From Acidovorax delafieldii (GTDB lineage Bacteria > Pseudomonadota > Gammaproteobacteria > Burkholderiales > Burkholderiaceae_C), in NCBI GenBank assembly GCA_002377855.1, contig DFQQ01000018.1:215152-279151 (forward strand): DNA of 64,000 bases. Direction: 5' to 3'. Numbering within the stretch: position 1 is the stretch's first letter; each line of letters begins with the position of its first letter. A model generated the notes under the pieces. That model saw nothing but the letters and a program-made list of their open reading frames with translations. It was not told where the DNA came from and searched no databases. Made by a program: the position numbers and the translations under genes. This document shows, piece after piece, positions 25,049 to 33,693 of the stretch.

Positions 25049-25218
25049 ATTGACGCTCCTCAAGTGATACGGGTCCGTTCTACACCCCGTTGTCCCGTCC
25101 CACAAGTGAGCTTTCGCTAGCCCGCGCGTAGGAAAACCCTGATTGCGGAAGCTGTTTTGGCTCTGCGAAAGATCAATACACCCGCAAACGGACGAAAAAC
25201 GGTTGCGTGTCTTTGACG

Positions 25219-25235
25219 TTGGACAAAATGTCCAA
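25219..25235. promoter_or_regulatory. Perfect palindrome, candidate operator between MFS gene and cyoA
   Basis: TTGGACA-AAA-TGTCCAA: seven-base arms around a three-base spacer. It lies 27 bases upstream of the predicted cyoA -35 box. The spacing does not fit FNR/Anr sites. The binding protein is unknown. The rest of the 271-base gap 25049-25319 holds the promoter listed next and nothing else I can name. Confidence 0.5.
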
Positions 25236-25261
25236 TCGACAAATTGGCTAGCCGTACTACA

Positions 25262-25290
25262 TTGACAACCCTCAGTCATTCGCGTTTACA
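25262..25290 (+). promoter_or_regulatory. Sigma-70 type promoter of the quinol oxidase operon
   Basis: A consensus -35 TTGACA at 25262-25267 and a -10 TTTACA at 25285-25290, separated by 17 bases. Transcription would start near 25297, about 23 bases before the cyoA start. Confidence 0.65.
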
Positions 25291-25319
25291 CCTAAGCGCG
25301 CGTTTGTCGCGCCCCTAGC

Positions 25320-26366
25320 ATGCCCAACATCTACCAACTCCGCAGGCCCGCCGGGCTGGCAGCGATCGCACTGACAGCTGGCCTGGCCGGCTGCAGCAAG
25401 GCCGTCGTTCTGAACCCGGCCGGTGACGTCGCTGCCCAACAGGGCCAGATGGTCATTACCGCCACGTTGCTGATGCTCATCATCATCGTGCCGGTGATCG
25501 CGCTCACACTCTTCTTTGCCTGGAAATACCGCCAGAGCAACACCGAAGCCGAGTACGACCCCGAATGGCACCACTCCACCACGCTGGAGCTGGTGATCTG
25601 GACGGTGCCGCTGATGATCATCATCGCCCTGGGCGCGCTCACCTGGATCGGCACCCACAAGCTCGACCCTTACCGCCCCCTGGACCGCATCGACGCCCAG
25701 CGCCCCGTTGCGGCCGACGTCAAGCCCCTGGAAGTGCAGGTGGTGGCCATGGACTGGAAGTGGCTGTTCTTCTACCCCGAGCAAGGCATTGCCACGGTGA
25801 ACGAGCTGGCCGCCCCAGTAGACCGCCCCATCCTCTTCAAGCTGACGGCCACGTCCACCATGAATGCGTTTTACGTGCCCGATCTGGCCGGCATGATCTA
25901 CGCCATGCCCGGCATGCAGACCGAGCTGAATGCGGTGATCAACAAGCCCGGCGTGTTCAACGGCATGTCGTCCCACTACAGCGGCGCAGGCTTTTCGGGC
26001 ATGACCTTCAAGTTCCATGGCCTGAGCGATGGGGACTTCGCCCAGTGGGTGCAAAAAGCCAAGACCGACGGCAAGCCGCTGGACAAAGCCACTTACCTGA
26101 ATCTGGCCAAGCCCAGCGAGCGTGACCCCGTGCAGCGCTTTGCCTCGGTGGAAGGCGGCCTGTACGACAAGGTGCTCAACCGCTGCGTCGAAGACGGAAA
26201 GATGTGCATGCACCACATGATGGCCATCGACTCCCTGGGGGGCGACGCCTACGTGCGCGCAGCCGGCCTGAACCTGCCGCAAGACGTATGCACCGCGCAG
26301 AACGCAGCCGAGGTGGTGGCAGCGCTGGAAACCCGCAACGCCCAACGCTCCAGCATCCGCCAATGA
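25320..26366 (+). CDS. cyoA: Quinol oxidase subunit II (CyoA)
   Basis: A 348-residue subunit II of a haem-copper quinol oxidase. The signal peptide ends in a lipobox (LAGC, lipidated Cys at 25). Two transmembrane helices follow (MVITATLLMLIIIVPVIALT and LELVIWTVPLMIIIALGAL). The periplasmic cupredoxin domain (VVAMDWKWLFFYPEQGIATV, then STMNAFYVPDLAGMIYAMPG) lacks the CuA Cys ligands, as expected for quinol oxidases. The C terminus has an extra Cys pair in NRCVEDGKMCMHHMMA. It starts the operon cyoABCD-surf1-regB-regA. The ribosome site before the ATG is weak. Confidence 0.93.
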   Translation: MPNIYQLRRPAGLAAIALTAGLAGCSKAVVLNPAGDVAAQQGQMVITATLLMLIIIVPVIALTLFFAWKYRQSNTEAEYDPEWHHSTTLELVIWTVPLMIIIALGALTWIGTHKLDPYRPLDRIDAQRPVAADVKPLEVQVVAMDWKWLFFYPEQGIATVNELAAPVDRPILFKLTATSTMNAFYVPDLAGMIYAMPGMQTELNAVINKPGVFNGMSSHYSGAGFSGMTFKFHGLSDGDFAQWVQKAKTDGKPLDKATYLNLAKPSERDPVQRFASVEGGLYDKVLNRCVEDGKMCMHHMMAIDSLGGDAYVRAAGLNLPQDVCTAQNAAEVVAALETRNAQRSSIRQ

Positions 26367-26420
26367 TCCGTAACACGCGGCTCCCGCACCGGGGGTTGCG
26401 TATTGCAAAAGAGACTTTCT

Positions 26421-28424
26421 ATGTCCTCCGAAACCGTATCTACTCCCCACTGGGCCCTAGGCCGGCTCAACTGGGACGCCGTCCCGATGGCCCACGAGCC
26501 CATCGTGCTCTGGACCTTCATCGCCGTTGTGCTGGGCGGCCTGGCCGTCATGGCAATGATCACCAAGTTCCGCCTGTGGGGCACCCTGTGGCGCGACTGG
26601 ATCTGCAGCATTGACCACAAGAAGATCGGGATCATGTACATGATCCTGGGCCTGGTGATGCTGCTGCGCGGCTTTGCCGACGCCGTGATGATGCGCCTGC
26701 AGCAGGCCATGGCCTTTGGCGACAACATGGGCTACCTGCCCCCGCACCATTACGACCAGATCTTCACCGCCCACGGCGTGATCATGATCTTCTTCGTGGC
26801 GATGCCGCTGGTCACCGGGCTGATGAACTACCTGGTGCCGCTGCAGATTGGCGCGCGCGACGTGTCGTTCCCGTTCCTGAACAACTTCAGCTTCTGGATG
26901 ACCACCGCTGGCGCCGTGCTGGTGATGGTGTCGCTGTTCCTGGGCGAGTTCTCCACCTCCGGCTGGCTGGCGCTGTCCAACCTGGGCGCGCAAAGCGCCA
27001 GCACGGGGCTGGACTACTACATCTGGGCGCTGCAGATCGCAGGGGTGGGCACCACGCTCTCGGGCATCAACCTGATCGTCACCATCATCAAGATGCGGGC
27101 GCCCGGCATGAACCTGATGAAGATGCCCGTCTTCACCTGGACCGCCCTGTGCACCAACGCGCTGATCGTGGCGTCCTTCCCTGTGCTGACGGCTGCGTTG
27201 GTGTTGATGTCGCTGGACCGCTACGTGGGCACGAACTTCTTCACCAACGAGCTGGGCGGCAACCCCATGCTGTACGTGAACCTGATCTGGATCTGGGGCC
27301 ACCCTGAGGTCTATATCCTGGTGCTGCCCGCGTTCGGCGTGTTCTCCGAAGTGGTGGCCACCTTCTGCCGCAAACGCCTGTTCGGCTACACGTCCATGGT
27401 GTACGCCACGGTGTGTATCACCATCCTGTCGTACCTGGTGTGGCTGCACCACTTCTTCACGATGGGTTCGGGCGCGAGCGTGAACACCTTCTTCGGCATC
27501 ACCACCATGATCATCTCCATCCCCACGGGGGCGAAGATCTTCAACTGGCTGTTCACCATGTACAAGGGCCGCATCCGCTTTGAGCTGCCCATGATGTGGA
27601 CGGTGGCCTTTATGGTGACGTTCGCCATCGGCGGCATGACCGGCGTGCTGCTGGCCGTGCCCCCAGCCGACTTCGTGCTGCACAACAGCCTGTTCCTGAT
27701 CGCCCACTTCCACAACGTGATCATTGGCGGCGTGGTGTTCGCCATGTTTGCCGGCATCAGCTACTGGTTCCCCAAGGCCTTCGGCTACAAGCTCGACCGC
27801 ACCTGGGGCGTGCGCTCCTTCTGGCTGTGGGTCGTGGGCTTCTGGGTTGCGTTCACGCCGCTGTATGTGCTGGGCCTGATGGGCGTTACCCGCCGCGTCA
27901 GCCACTTTGAAGACCAATCCCTGCAGATCTGGTTCGTGATCGCCGCCATCGGCGCAGGCCTGATCGCGGCCGGCATTGGCTGCTTCCTGATGCAGCTACT
28001 GGTCAGCTACCTCAAGCGCGACCAGTTGCGTGACGAGACCGGCGACCCCTGGGACGGCCGCACGCTGGAATGGGCCACTTCGTCGCCCCCACCTGCCTAC
28101 AACTTCGCCTTCACCCCCGTGGTGCACGAAATTGACGCCTGGTGGGACATGAAGAAGCACGGCTACCAGCGTCCGCTCACCGGCTTCCAGCCCATACACA
28201 TGCCTGCCAACACCGGCGCGGGTGTCGTGATCTCGGGCCTTTCGCTGGTGTTCGGCTTTGCACTGATCTGGCACATGTGGCTGCTGGCGGGCGCGTCGTT
28301 CGCGGCGCTGTTGCTGGCTTCCATCATCCACACGTTCAACTACAAGCGTGACTTCTACATCCCGGCCTCCGAAGTGAAGGCCACCGAAGAAGCCCGCACA
28401 CTCCAACTGGCCCGCCATGTCTGA
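26421..28424 (+). CDS. cyoB: Quinol oxidase subunit I (CyoB)
   Basis: The 667-residue catalytic subunit I, which carries the low-spin haem and the haem-Cu(B) centre and pumps protons. Ligand regions: [40 protein letters not shown] with the cross-linked His-Tyr pair, [12 protein letters not shown], and [21 protein letters not shown] chose the ATG at 26421; it begins [18 protein letters not shown]. It ends inside cyoC (8-base overlap). Sequence alone does not say whether haem O or haem A is used; see the SURF1 gene in this operon. Confidence 0.95.
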   Translation: MSSETVSTPHWALGRLNWDAVPMAHEPIVLWTFIAVVLGGLAVMAMITKFRLWGTLWRDWICSIDHKKIGIMYMILGLVMLLRGFADAVMMRLQQAMAFGDNMGYLPPHHYDQIFTAHGVIMIFFVAMPLVTGLMNYLVPLQIGARDVSFPFLNNFSFWMTTAGAVLVMVSLFLGEFSTSGWLALSNLGAQSASTGLDYYIWALQIAGVGTTLSGINLIVTIIKMRAPGMNLMKMPVFTWTALCTNALIVASFPVLTAALVLMSLDRYVGTNFFTNELGGNPMLYVNLIWIWGHPEVYILVLPAFGVFSEVVATFCRKRLFGYTSMVYATVCITILSYLVWLHHFFTMGSGASVNTFFGITTMIISIPTGAKIFNWLFTMYKGRIRFELPMMWTVAFMVTFAIGGMTGVLLAVPPADFVLHNSLFLIAHFHNVIIGGVVFAMFAGISYWFPKAFGYKLDRTWGVRSFWLWVVGFWVAFTPLYVLGLMGVTRRVSHFEDQSLQIWFVIAAIGAGLIAAGIGCFLMQLLVSYLKRDQLRDETGDPWDGRTLEWATSSPPPAYNFAFTPVVHEIDAWWDMKKHGYQRPLTGFQPIHMPANTGAGVVISGLSLVFGFALIWHMWLLAGASFAALLLASIIHTFNYKRDFYIPASEVKATEEARTLQLARHV

Positions 28425-29052
28425 ACTTCGCCTTAACGCTGGCGCCGCCGCAGGCGCCCTGGCCCCGCGCGAGTACCACCTCGCGCACGAACCCCATCCC
28501 GAAAACGGTACAGCCCTGGGCTTCTGGCTGTACCTGATGAGCGACTGCCTCATCTTTGCCGCCCTGTTTGCCACCTATGGCGTACTGGGCCGCAGCTATG
28601 CGGCAGGCCCCACCGGCGCGCAGCTGTTTGACCTGACGCTGGTGGCCATCAACACGGCCTTCCTGCTGCTGTCGTCCATCACCTTCGGCTTTGCCATGCT
28701 GCGCAAGCAGCAAAAGGATGTGAACGGCACCCTGCTGTGGCTGGCCATTACCGGCCTGTTCGGCCTGTGCTTCCTGGGTCTGGAGCTGTACGAGTTCTAC
28801 CACCTGATCCACCAGGGTGCCACGCCCCAGCGCAGTGCCTTCCTGTCGGCCTTCTTCACGCTCGTGGGAACGCACGGGCTGCACGTCACCTTCGGTCTGA
28901 TCTGGCTGGTGGTGCTGATGATTCAAATCAAGCAGCACGGCCTGATCCCCGAGAACAACCGTCGCCTCATGTGCCTGTCGATGTTCTGGCACTTTCTGGA
29001 CGTGGTCTGGATCGGCGTTTTCACTTTTGTGTACCTGATGGGGGTGCTGTAA
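28417..29052 (+). CDS. cyoC: Quinol oxidase subunit III (CyoC)
   Basis: A 211-residue subunit III with five hydrophobic helices and the family motifs [40 protein letters not shown] and [19 protein letters not shown]. It stabilises the oxidase and its proton pumping. The start overlaps the cyoB stop (ATGTCTGA), and cyoD begins at the next base after its stop, so the four subunits are translationally coupled. Confidence 0.94.
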   Translation: MSELRLNAGAAAGALAPREYHLAHEPHPENGTALGFWLYLMSDCLIFAALFATYGVLGRSYAAGPTGAQLFDLTLVAINTAFLLLSSITFGFAMLRKQQKDVNGTLLWLAITGLFGLCFLGLELYEFYHLIHQGATPQRSAFLSAFFTLVGTHGLHVTFGLIWLVVLMIQIKQHGLIPENNRRLMCLSMFWHFLDVVWIGVFTFVYLMGVL

Positions 29053-29490
29053 ATGAGCGCACAACACACAACCCACGCAGCCCACGGCCACGGCGGGCAT
29101 GACGACCACCACGACGACGGCCCGCACAGCACGCTGTCGGGGTACATGACGGGCTTCATCCTGTCCGTCATCCTCACGGCCATTCCATTCTGGCTGGTCA
29201 TGGCCAAGGTGATCGCCGACCGCAACACCGCCGTGCTGGTGCTGGGCGCCTTTGCCGTGGTGCAGATCGTGGTGCACATGGTGTACTTCTTGCACATGAA
29301 CGGCAAGATCGAAGGCGGCTGGACCATGCTGTCCACCATCTTCACCGTGGTGTTCGTGGCCATCGCGATTGCGGGCACGCTGTGGGTCATGTTCCACATG
29401 AACGCGAACATGATGCCCGACCATCCGCAGGGCGCGCCCGCCGAGCAGCACTCGCCAGCCTCGGGCGGCGCACACCGCGCCGCGCCCTGA
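29053..29490 (+). CDS. cyoD: Quinol oxidase subunit IV (CyoD)
   Basis: A 145-residue subunit IV with three membrane helices (YMTGFILSVILTAIPFWLVM, AVLVLGAFAVVQIVVHMVYF, TIFTVVFVAIAIAGTLWVMF). The N terminus is unusually rich in His (AQHTTHAAHGHGGHDDHHDD, residues 3-22), which suggests metal contact, though that is inference. It starts one base after the cyoC stop. Confidence 0.92.
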   Translation: MSAQHTTHAAHGHGGHDDHHDDGPHSTLSGYMTGFILSVILTAIPFWLVMAKVIADRNTAVLVLGAFAVVQIVVHMVYFLHMNGKIEGGWTMLSTIFTVVFVAIAIAGTLWVMFHMNANMMPDHPQGAPAEQHSPASGGAHRAAP

Positions 29491-29502
29491 TCGGGGCGAG
29501 CC

Positions 29503-30327
29503 GTGACCACCGCTGCAGCGCTGCCCCGGCGGCCGCACTCCACAATGATCCTGGCGGTGCTCACTGCGGTGGGTATCGCCCTTTTTTTCGGGTTTCTCGC
29601 GCTGGGTGTGTGGCAGGTGCAACGCCTGTCCTGGAAGCTAGACCTGATCGAGCGCGTGCAGCAGCGCCTCACGGAGGCCCCCCAGCCCTTGCCGCCACCC
29701 GTGCAGTGGCCTGAAATCACTGCTGCGGCGTACGAGTACCAACCCGTGCGCCTGCAGGGCCAGTGGCTGGCCAACAAAACCGTGCTCACCCAGGCCACCA
29801 CGGCCTTGGGCGCAGGCTACTGGGTGGTGACCCCGCTGCAAACCAGCGAGGGCACCCAGGTGCTGGTCAACCGCGGGTTTGTGCCCCAGGACCAACGCGC
29901 GCGCTGGCAAAGCGGGGCAGGTGCAGGCGAATCTGCCACCGTGGTGGGCCTGCTGCGCATGAGTGAGCCCGGCGGCGGCTTTCTGCGTCGTAACGACCCC
30001 GCCCAGCAGCGCTGGCATTCGCGCGATGTGGCGGCCATTGCGCGGGCGCTGCAGCTGGCCCGCCCGGCGCCGTTTTTTGTGGATGCGGGACTGCCTTCGC
30101 TCAAGGGCCCCGCGTCGGCCGACCTGCCCCCGGCGCGCAGTGGCGCTTGGCCGCGCGAAGGGCTGACGGTGGTGCGCTTTTCCAACAGCCACTTGGTCTA
30201 CGCGCTGACCTGGTTTGGATTGGCACTGATGGTGGTGGGGGCAGCGGTGGTTGTGGCACGCTACGAATCCAGGCTGCGTGCGGCCTACCGCTCCCACCCA
30301 GCCCATGAACCGCAGCACATTCTCTAA
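29503..30327 (+). CDS. SURF1 family oxidase assembly protein
   Basis: A 274-residue SURF1-like protein with two membrane helices at the ends (TMILAVLTAVGIALFFGFLA and LTWFGLALMVVGAAVVVARY) and a periplasmic domain between them. Motifs: GVWQVQRLSWKLDLIERV, VRLQGQWLANKTVL, GAGYWVVTPLQTSEGTQVLV and NRGFVPQDQRARW. SURF1 helps insert haem A into oxidases. Its place directly after cyoD, with no cyoE in the operon, hints that this oxidase may use haem A. Start: GTG at 29503, 12 bases after cyoD. It overlaps regB by 23 bases. Confidence 0.88.
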   Translation: MTTAAALPRRPHSTMILAVLTAVGIALFFGFLALGVWQVQRLSWKLDLIERVQQRLTEAPQPLPPPVQWPEITAAAYEYQPVRLQGQWLANKTVLTQATTALGAGYWVVTPLQTSEGTQVLVNRGFVPQDQRARWQSGAGAGESATVVGLLRMSEPGGGFLRRNDPAQQRWHSRDVAAIARALQLARPAPFFVDAGLPSLKGPASADLPPARSGAWPREGLTVVRFSNSHLVYALTWFGLALMVVGAAVVVARYESRLRAAYRSHPAHEPQHIL

Positions 30328-31648
30328 AGCGCTCCAGCAGCCCGTGAGCAAAGCCAGCTCGGCCAACACCTCGGCCGGGCTGCGCAACCTGCACCAGCTC
30401 ATCCAGCTGCGCTGGATTGCCGTGGTGGGGCAGCTGCTCACCATTCAGGCCACCCACTACAGCCTGGGTCTGCCACTGCCGCTGCAGGCCATGCTGTCCA
30501 TCGTGGCCGGCATGGTGGTGTTCAACATTGCCAGCTTGCTGCGCTGGCGCACGCGCCGGGGCGTGCACGATGTGGAGCTGTTCATCGGCCTGCTGATCGA
30601 CGTGGCCGCCCTCACCGCCCAGCTGTACCTCAGCGGCGGCATTGGCAACCCCTTCGTGTTCCTGTACCTGCTGCAGATTGCCGTGGGGGCCATGCTGCTG
30701 CGCGGCGGCTACATCTGGTCCATCGTGGTGGTGGCATCTTCCTGCGTGGTGCTGCTGGCGCAACACAGCCAGCCCCTGCCCCTGGCCACCAATGTGCGCG
30801 ACGGATGGGCCAGCCCCTATGTGCTCGGCCTGCTGGTGTGCTTCATGCTCAACGCCATTTTGGTGGTGGTGTTCATCACCCGCATCAGCCACAACCTGCG
30901 CCGGCGCGATGCGCGCCTGGCCGCCGTGCGCCAGCGCGCGGCAGAAGAAGAACACATCGTGCGCATGGGGCTGCTGGCATCGGGTGCCGCGCATGAACTG
31001 GGCACGCCCCTGGCCACTATGGCCGTGATCCTGGGCGACTGGAAGCGCATCCCCGCGCTGACGCAGGACCCGGTACTGCAGGAAGAAATTGCCGAGATGG
31101 AGGCCCAGGTCAAGCGCTGCAAGACCATCGTCAGCGGCATCCTGATGTCAGCGGGAGAGGCGCGCGGCGAATCGTCGAGCCAGACCACCGTGCGCCAGTT
31201 TCTGGACACCCTGGTGCAAGACTGGCGCGCCACGCGTTCGGTAGACACCTTCGTCTACGACAACCTGCTGGAGGGCGACAGCCCTATGGTGGCCGATGCC
31301 ACCCTGGAACAAATGGTTTTCAATGTGCTGGACAATGCCCGGGACGCATCGCCGCACTGGGTGCGCTTGCAGGCGCAGTGCGATGCCGATGCGTTGCGAA
31401 TCGTGGTCACCGACCGGGGGAGCGGCTTTTCCGCCGCCGTGCTGAGCCAGATCGGCACGCCCTACCAGTCCACCAAGGGGCGGCCGGGGGGCGGCCTGGG
31501 GCTGTTCCTGTCGATGAACGTGGCGCGGACCCTGGGCGGCAGCGTGGTGGCGCGCAACCGCCCCGAAGGCGGCGCCGAGGTCACCATCACGCTTTCGCTG
31601 GCTGCCATCACCCTGCAAGACACCGACTCGCAAGACCATGGACACTGA
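30305..31648 (+). CDS. regB: RegB/PrrB-type redox sensor histidine kinase
   Basis: A 447-residue membrane histidine kinase. Six hydrophobic helices span residues about 35-195, with the RegB quinone-site signature GGIGNPFVFLYLLQ at 111-124. The phospho-acceptor is H230 in ASGAAHELGTPLATMAV. C272 in QVKRCKTIVSGIL matches the position of the redox-active Cys of RegB, from memory of that family. The ATPase has NVLDNARDAS, DRGSGF and GGGLGLFLSMN. It overlaps SURF1 and the regulator gene, so the kinase is made with the oxidase it may control. Confidence 0.9.
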   Translation: MNRSTFSKALQQPVSKASSANTSAGLRNLHQLIQLRWIAVVGQLLTIQATHYSLGLPLPLQAMLSIVAGMVVFNIASLLRWRTRRGVHDVELFIGLLIDVAALTAQLYLSGGIGNPFVFLYLLQIAVGAMLLRGGYIWSIVVVASSCVVLLAQHSQPLPLATNVRDGWASPYVLGLLVCFMLNAILVVVFITRISHNLRRRDARLAAVRQRAAEEEHIVRMGLLASGAAHELGTPLATMAVILGDWKRIPALTQDPVLQEEIAEMEAQVKRCKTIVSGILMSAGEARGESSSQTTVRQFLDTLVQDWRATRSVDTFVYDNLLEGDSPMVADATLEQMVFNVLDNARDASPHWVRLQAQCDADALRIVVTDRGSGFSAAVLSQIGTPYQSTKGRPGGGLGLFLSMNVARTLGGSVVARNRPEGGAEVTITLSLAAITLQDTDSQDHGH

Positions 31649-32171
31649 CCGCCTGCTGCTGATCGTGGAAGACGACGAAGCGTTTGCCCGCACGCTGGCG
31701 CGCTCGTTCGAGCGGCGCGGGTACCAGGTGCTGCACGCCGAGGGCATCGCCCGCATGGAAGAACTGCTGGCCGTGCACACGCCGCAGTACGCGGTGGTAG
31801 ACCTCAAGCTCAAGGGCGAAGCCACGGGACTGGCTTGCGTGCGCGCCTTGCACACGCACAGCCCGCAAATGCGCATCGTGGTGCTGACCGGCTTTGCCAG
31901 CATTGCCACGGCGGTGGAAGCCGTCAAGCTGGGCGCCGGGCATTACCTGGCCAAGCCTTCCAACACCGACGACATCGAAGCCGCCTTTGCCCTGCAGGAA
32001 GGCAATACCGAGGTGGAACTGACCAACCGCTCCAGCTCCATCAAGACGCTGGAGTGGGAGCGCATCCACGAAGTGCTGGCCGAAAGCGACTTCAACATCT
32101 CTGAAGCCGCGCGCCGCCTGGGCATGCACCGCCGCACCCTCAGCCGCAAGCTGGGCAAACAGCGGGTGTAA
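31638..32171 (+). CDS. regA: RegA/PrrA-type response regulator
   Basis: A 177-residue response regulator. The receiver domain has the acidic pocket E11-D12-D13 and the phospho-acceptor D55 in YAVVDLKLKGEATGL, with T84 and K105 in the usual places (VVLTGFAS, LAKPS). The C-terminal Fis-type helix-turn-helix is ISEAARRLGMHRRTLSRKLG. RegA-type regulators control respiration and redox genes. It overlaps regB by 11 bases and ends the oxidase operon. The 174-base gap after it has loose inverted repeats (GCTCAAACGGG with CCCGTTGAGC), but no clear terminator. Confidence 0.92.
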   Translation: MDTDRLLLIVEDDEAFARTLARSFERRGYQVLHAEGIARMEELLAVHTPQYAVVDLKLKGEATGLACVRALHTHSPQMRIVVLTGFASIATAVEAVKLGAGHYLAKPSNTDDIEAAFALQEGNTEVELTNRSSSIKTLEWERIHEVLAESDFNISEAARRLGMHRRTLSRKLGKQRV

Positions 32172-32345
32172 GAAGCTGCTCAAACGGGTGCAGCCCCGAT
32201 CACCAGGCGGGCATCCCCACCTTTTGAGCAAAACACCTTTACGCCCGTTGAGCCGCCTCAAGGCTCGGGGCGGGTGGCAACTCTCCTAAGATCCAGCCAC
32301 CTGGCGCCACCGCAGCGCCACCGCCCATCTGCCCCTGGAGAAGAC

Positions 32346-33086
32346 ATGTTCGATAGCGCCCTGTTGCTGGCTGCCGCGTTTGTGGCCGGTGCACTCAATG
32401 CTGTGGCCGGAGGCGGCAGCTTCCTCACCCTGCCCGCCCTGGTCTTCACGGGCGTGCCACCCGTGGTGGCCAACGCCACTGGCACCGTGGCCCTGCTGCC
32501 CGGCTACATCGCCGGGGCCTGGGGCTTTCGCGAAGAAACCGCGCCGCCACCGGGGCTGTCGATGCGGCTGCTGGTGGTGCTGTCGCTCATCGGCGGTGCG
32601 GCGGGCGCGGCGCTGCTGCTCATCACGCCGGATGCCACCTTCCGCCGCGTGGTGCCCTGGCTGCTGCTGGCAGCTACAGCGCTGTTCGCCTTCGGGCCGC
32701 AGCTGCGCTCCATGCTGGCGGGCAGCAAGCCGTCTACCGCCAAAGCCACCGTGGGCGTGCTGGCAGTGGCGGCCTATGGCGGCTATTTCAATGGCGGGTT
32801 GGGCATCTTGCTGCTGGCCTTGTTCGGGCTGCTCGGGCAAATCCAGCTCAACGCCATGAACGGCTTGAAGAACTGGGTGTCGGCCCTGCTCACGGCCATT
32901 GCGGTGGTCATCTACGCCGCCGGCGGCGTGGTGCAGTGGCCCCAGGCGCTGATGATGATGGTGGCCGCCACCGCCGGCGGCTACGGCGGCGCGCGCGTGG
33001 CGCGGCGCATTCCAGCGCCCTGGCTGCGCGGCGGCATCGTGGTCACAGGATTGGTGATGGCCGGGCTGTTCTTCTGGCGGCAATAA
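32346..33086 (+). CDS. TauE/SafE family permease (TSUP)
   Basis: A 246-residue membrane protein of the sulfite exporter/anion permease family, with about eight helices. The family motif is near the N terminus (FVAGALNAVAGGGSFLTLPA) and is echoed in the second half (AVAAYGGYFNGGLGILLLAL), the usual internal duplication. Substrates in this family include sulfite, sulfoacetate and other organic anions; this one is unassigned. The ATG at 32346 has GGAGAAG 4 bases upstream. It is convergent with dtd across a repeat copy. Confidence 0.88.
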   Translation: MFDSALLLAAAFVAGALNAVAGGGSFLTLPALVFTGVPPVVANATGTVALLPGYIAGAWGFREETAPPPGLSMRLLVVLSLIGGAAGAALLLITPDATFRRVVPWLLLAATALFAFGPQLRSMLAGSKPSTAKATVGVLAVAAYGGYFNGGLGILLLALFGLLGQIQLNAMNGLKNWVSALLTAIAVVIYAAGGVVQWPQALMMMVAATAGGYGGARVARRIPAPWLRGGIVVTGLVMAGLFFWRQ

Positions 33087-33104
33087 GCAAACTACAAGCC
33101 AAAT

Positions 33105-33153
33105 CAGGCTCTAGCGCTTATCCGGAAAGCGCTGGCAGCTATCAATTTGATAC
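33105..33153 (+). repeat. Dispersed palindromic repeat, copy 4
   Basis: Reads AGGCTCTAGCGCTTATCCGG then AAAGCGCTGGCAGCTATC and AATTTGATAC. It lies between two convergent genes and touches the dtd stop codon. Confidence 0.7.
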
Positions 33154-33623
33154 TAGACTGTGGCCGCTGGCGCGATCCGCATCGGAATGGTCACCGGCCC
33201 ATCGTTGACCAGGTGCACCTGCATATCGGCCGCAAACTGGCCGGTGGCCACCTCGGGGTGCAGCTTGCGGGCCTGGGCCACGGCGTAGTCGTACAGCCTG
33301 CGGCCTTCGTCAGGCGCTGCGGCCTGGGTGAAGCTGGGGCGGTTGCCGCCGGTGGTATCTGCCGCCAGGGTGAACTGGCTCACCAGCAGCAGGCCGCCGC
33401 AGGCTCCCTGCCCGTCCAGATCCTGCACACTGCGGTTCATCTTGCCTGCGTCGTCGCTGAAGATGCGCAGCTTGAGAATTTTGGCCAGCAGCTTGTCGGC
33501 CTCAGCCTCGGTGTCCCCGCGCTCGGCGCACACCAGCACCAGCAAACCAGGGCCAATGGCGCCCACCACGGCACCGTCCACTTCCACGCGGGCTTGCCGC
33601 ACCCGTTGCAATACAGCGATCAA
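33153..33623 (-). CDS. dtd: D-aminoacyl-tRNA deacylase
   Basis: A 156-residue Dtd, which removes D-amino acids (and glycine from tRNA-Ala) wrongly attached to tRNA. The two active-site motifs are present: [19 protein letters not shown] and [13 protein letters not shown], the latter including the Gly-Pro pair that gives chiral proofreading. The N terminus [17 protein letters not shown] is typical. The stop codon borders a repeat copy. 70 bases separate its start from the MFS gene's stop. Confidence 0.95.
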   Translation of the reverse strand: MIAVLQRVRQARVEVDGAVVGAIGPGLLVLVCAERGDTEAEADKLLAKILKLRIFSDDAGKMNRSVQDLDGQGACGGLLLVSQFTLAADTTGGNRPSFTQAAAPDEGRRLYDYAVAQARKLHPEVATGQFAADMQVHLVNDGPVTIPMRIAPAATV

Positions 33624-33693
33624 GAAAAGCCTCTTTGTCCAACACAGTCCAGCGTGCGATTGTGCCGCCAGGCCATGCGCACGCCGTTGCCCT

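Noticed and set aside
25219..25235. FNR/Anr box reading of the palindrome upstream of cyoA
   Set aside because: FNR sites have TTGAT-N4-ATCAA spacing. This one has TTGGACA arms and a three-base centre, so I left the protein unnamed.
26457..27917. A 486-codon minus-strand open frame opposite cyoB
   Set aside because: The composition (His/Gln/Asp/Glu repeats) is an antisense shadow of membrane-helix codons; cyoB is certain.
32172..32345. Intrinsic terminator after regA
   Set aside because: There are inverted repeats (GCTCAAACGGG with CCCGTTGAGC, and GAGCC with GGCTC), but the loops are long and no T-run follows.
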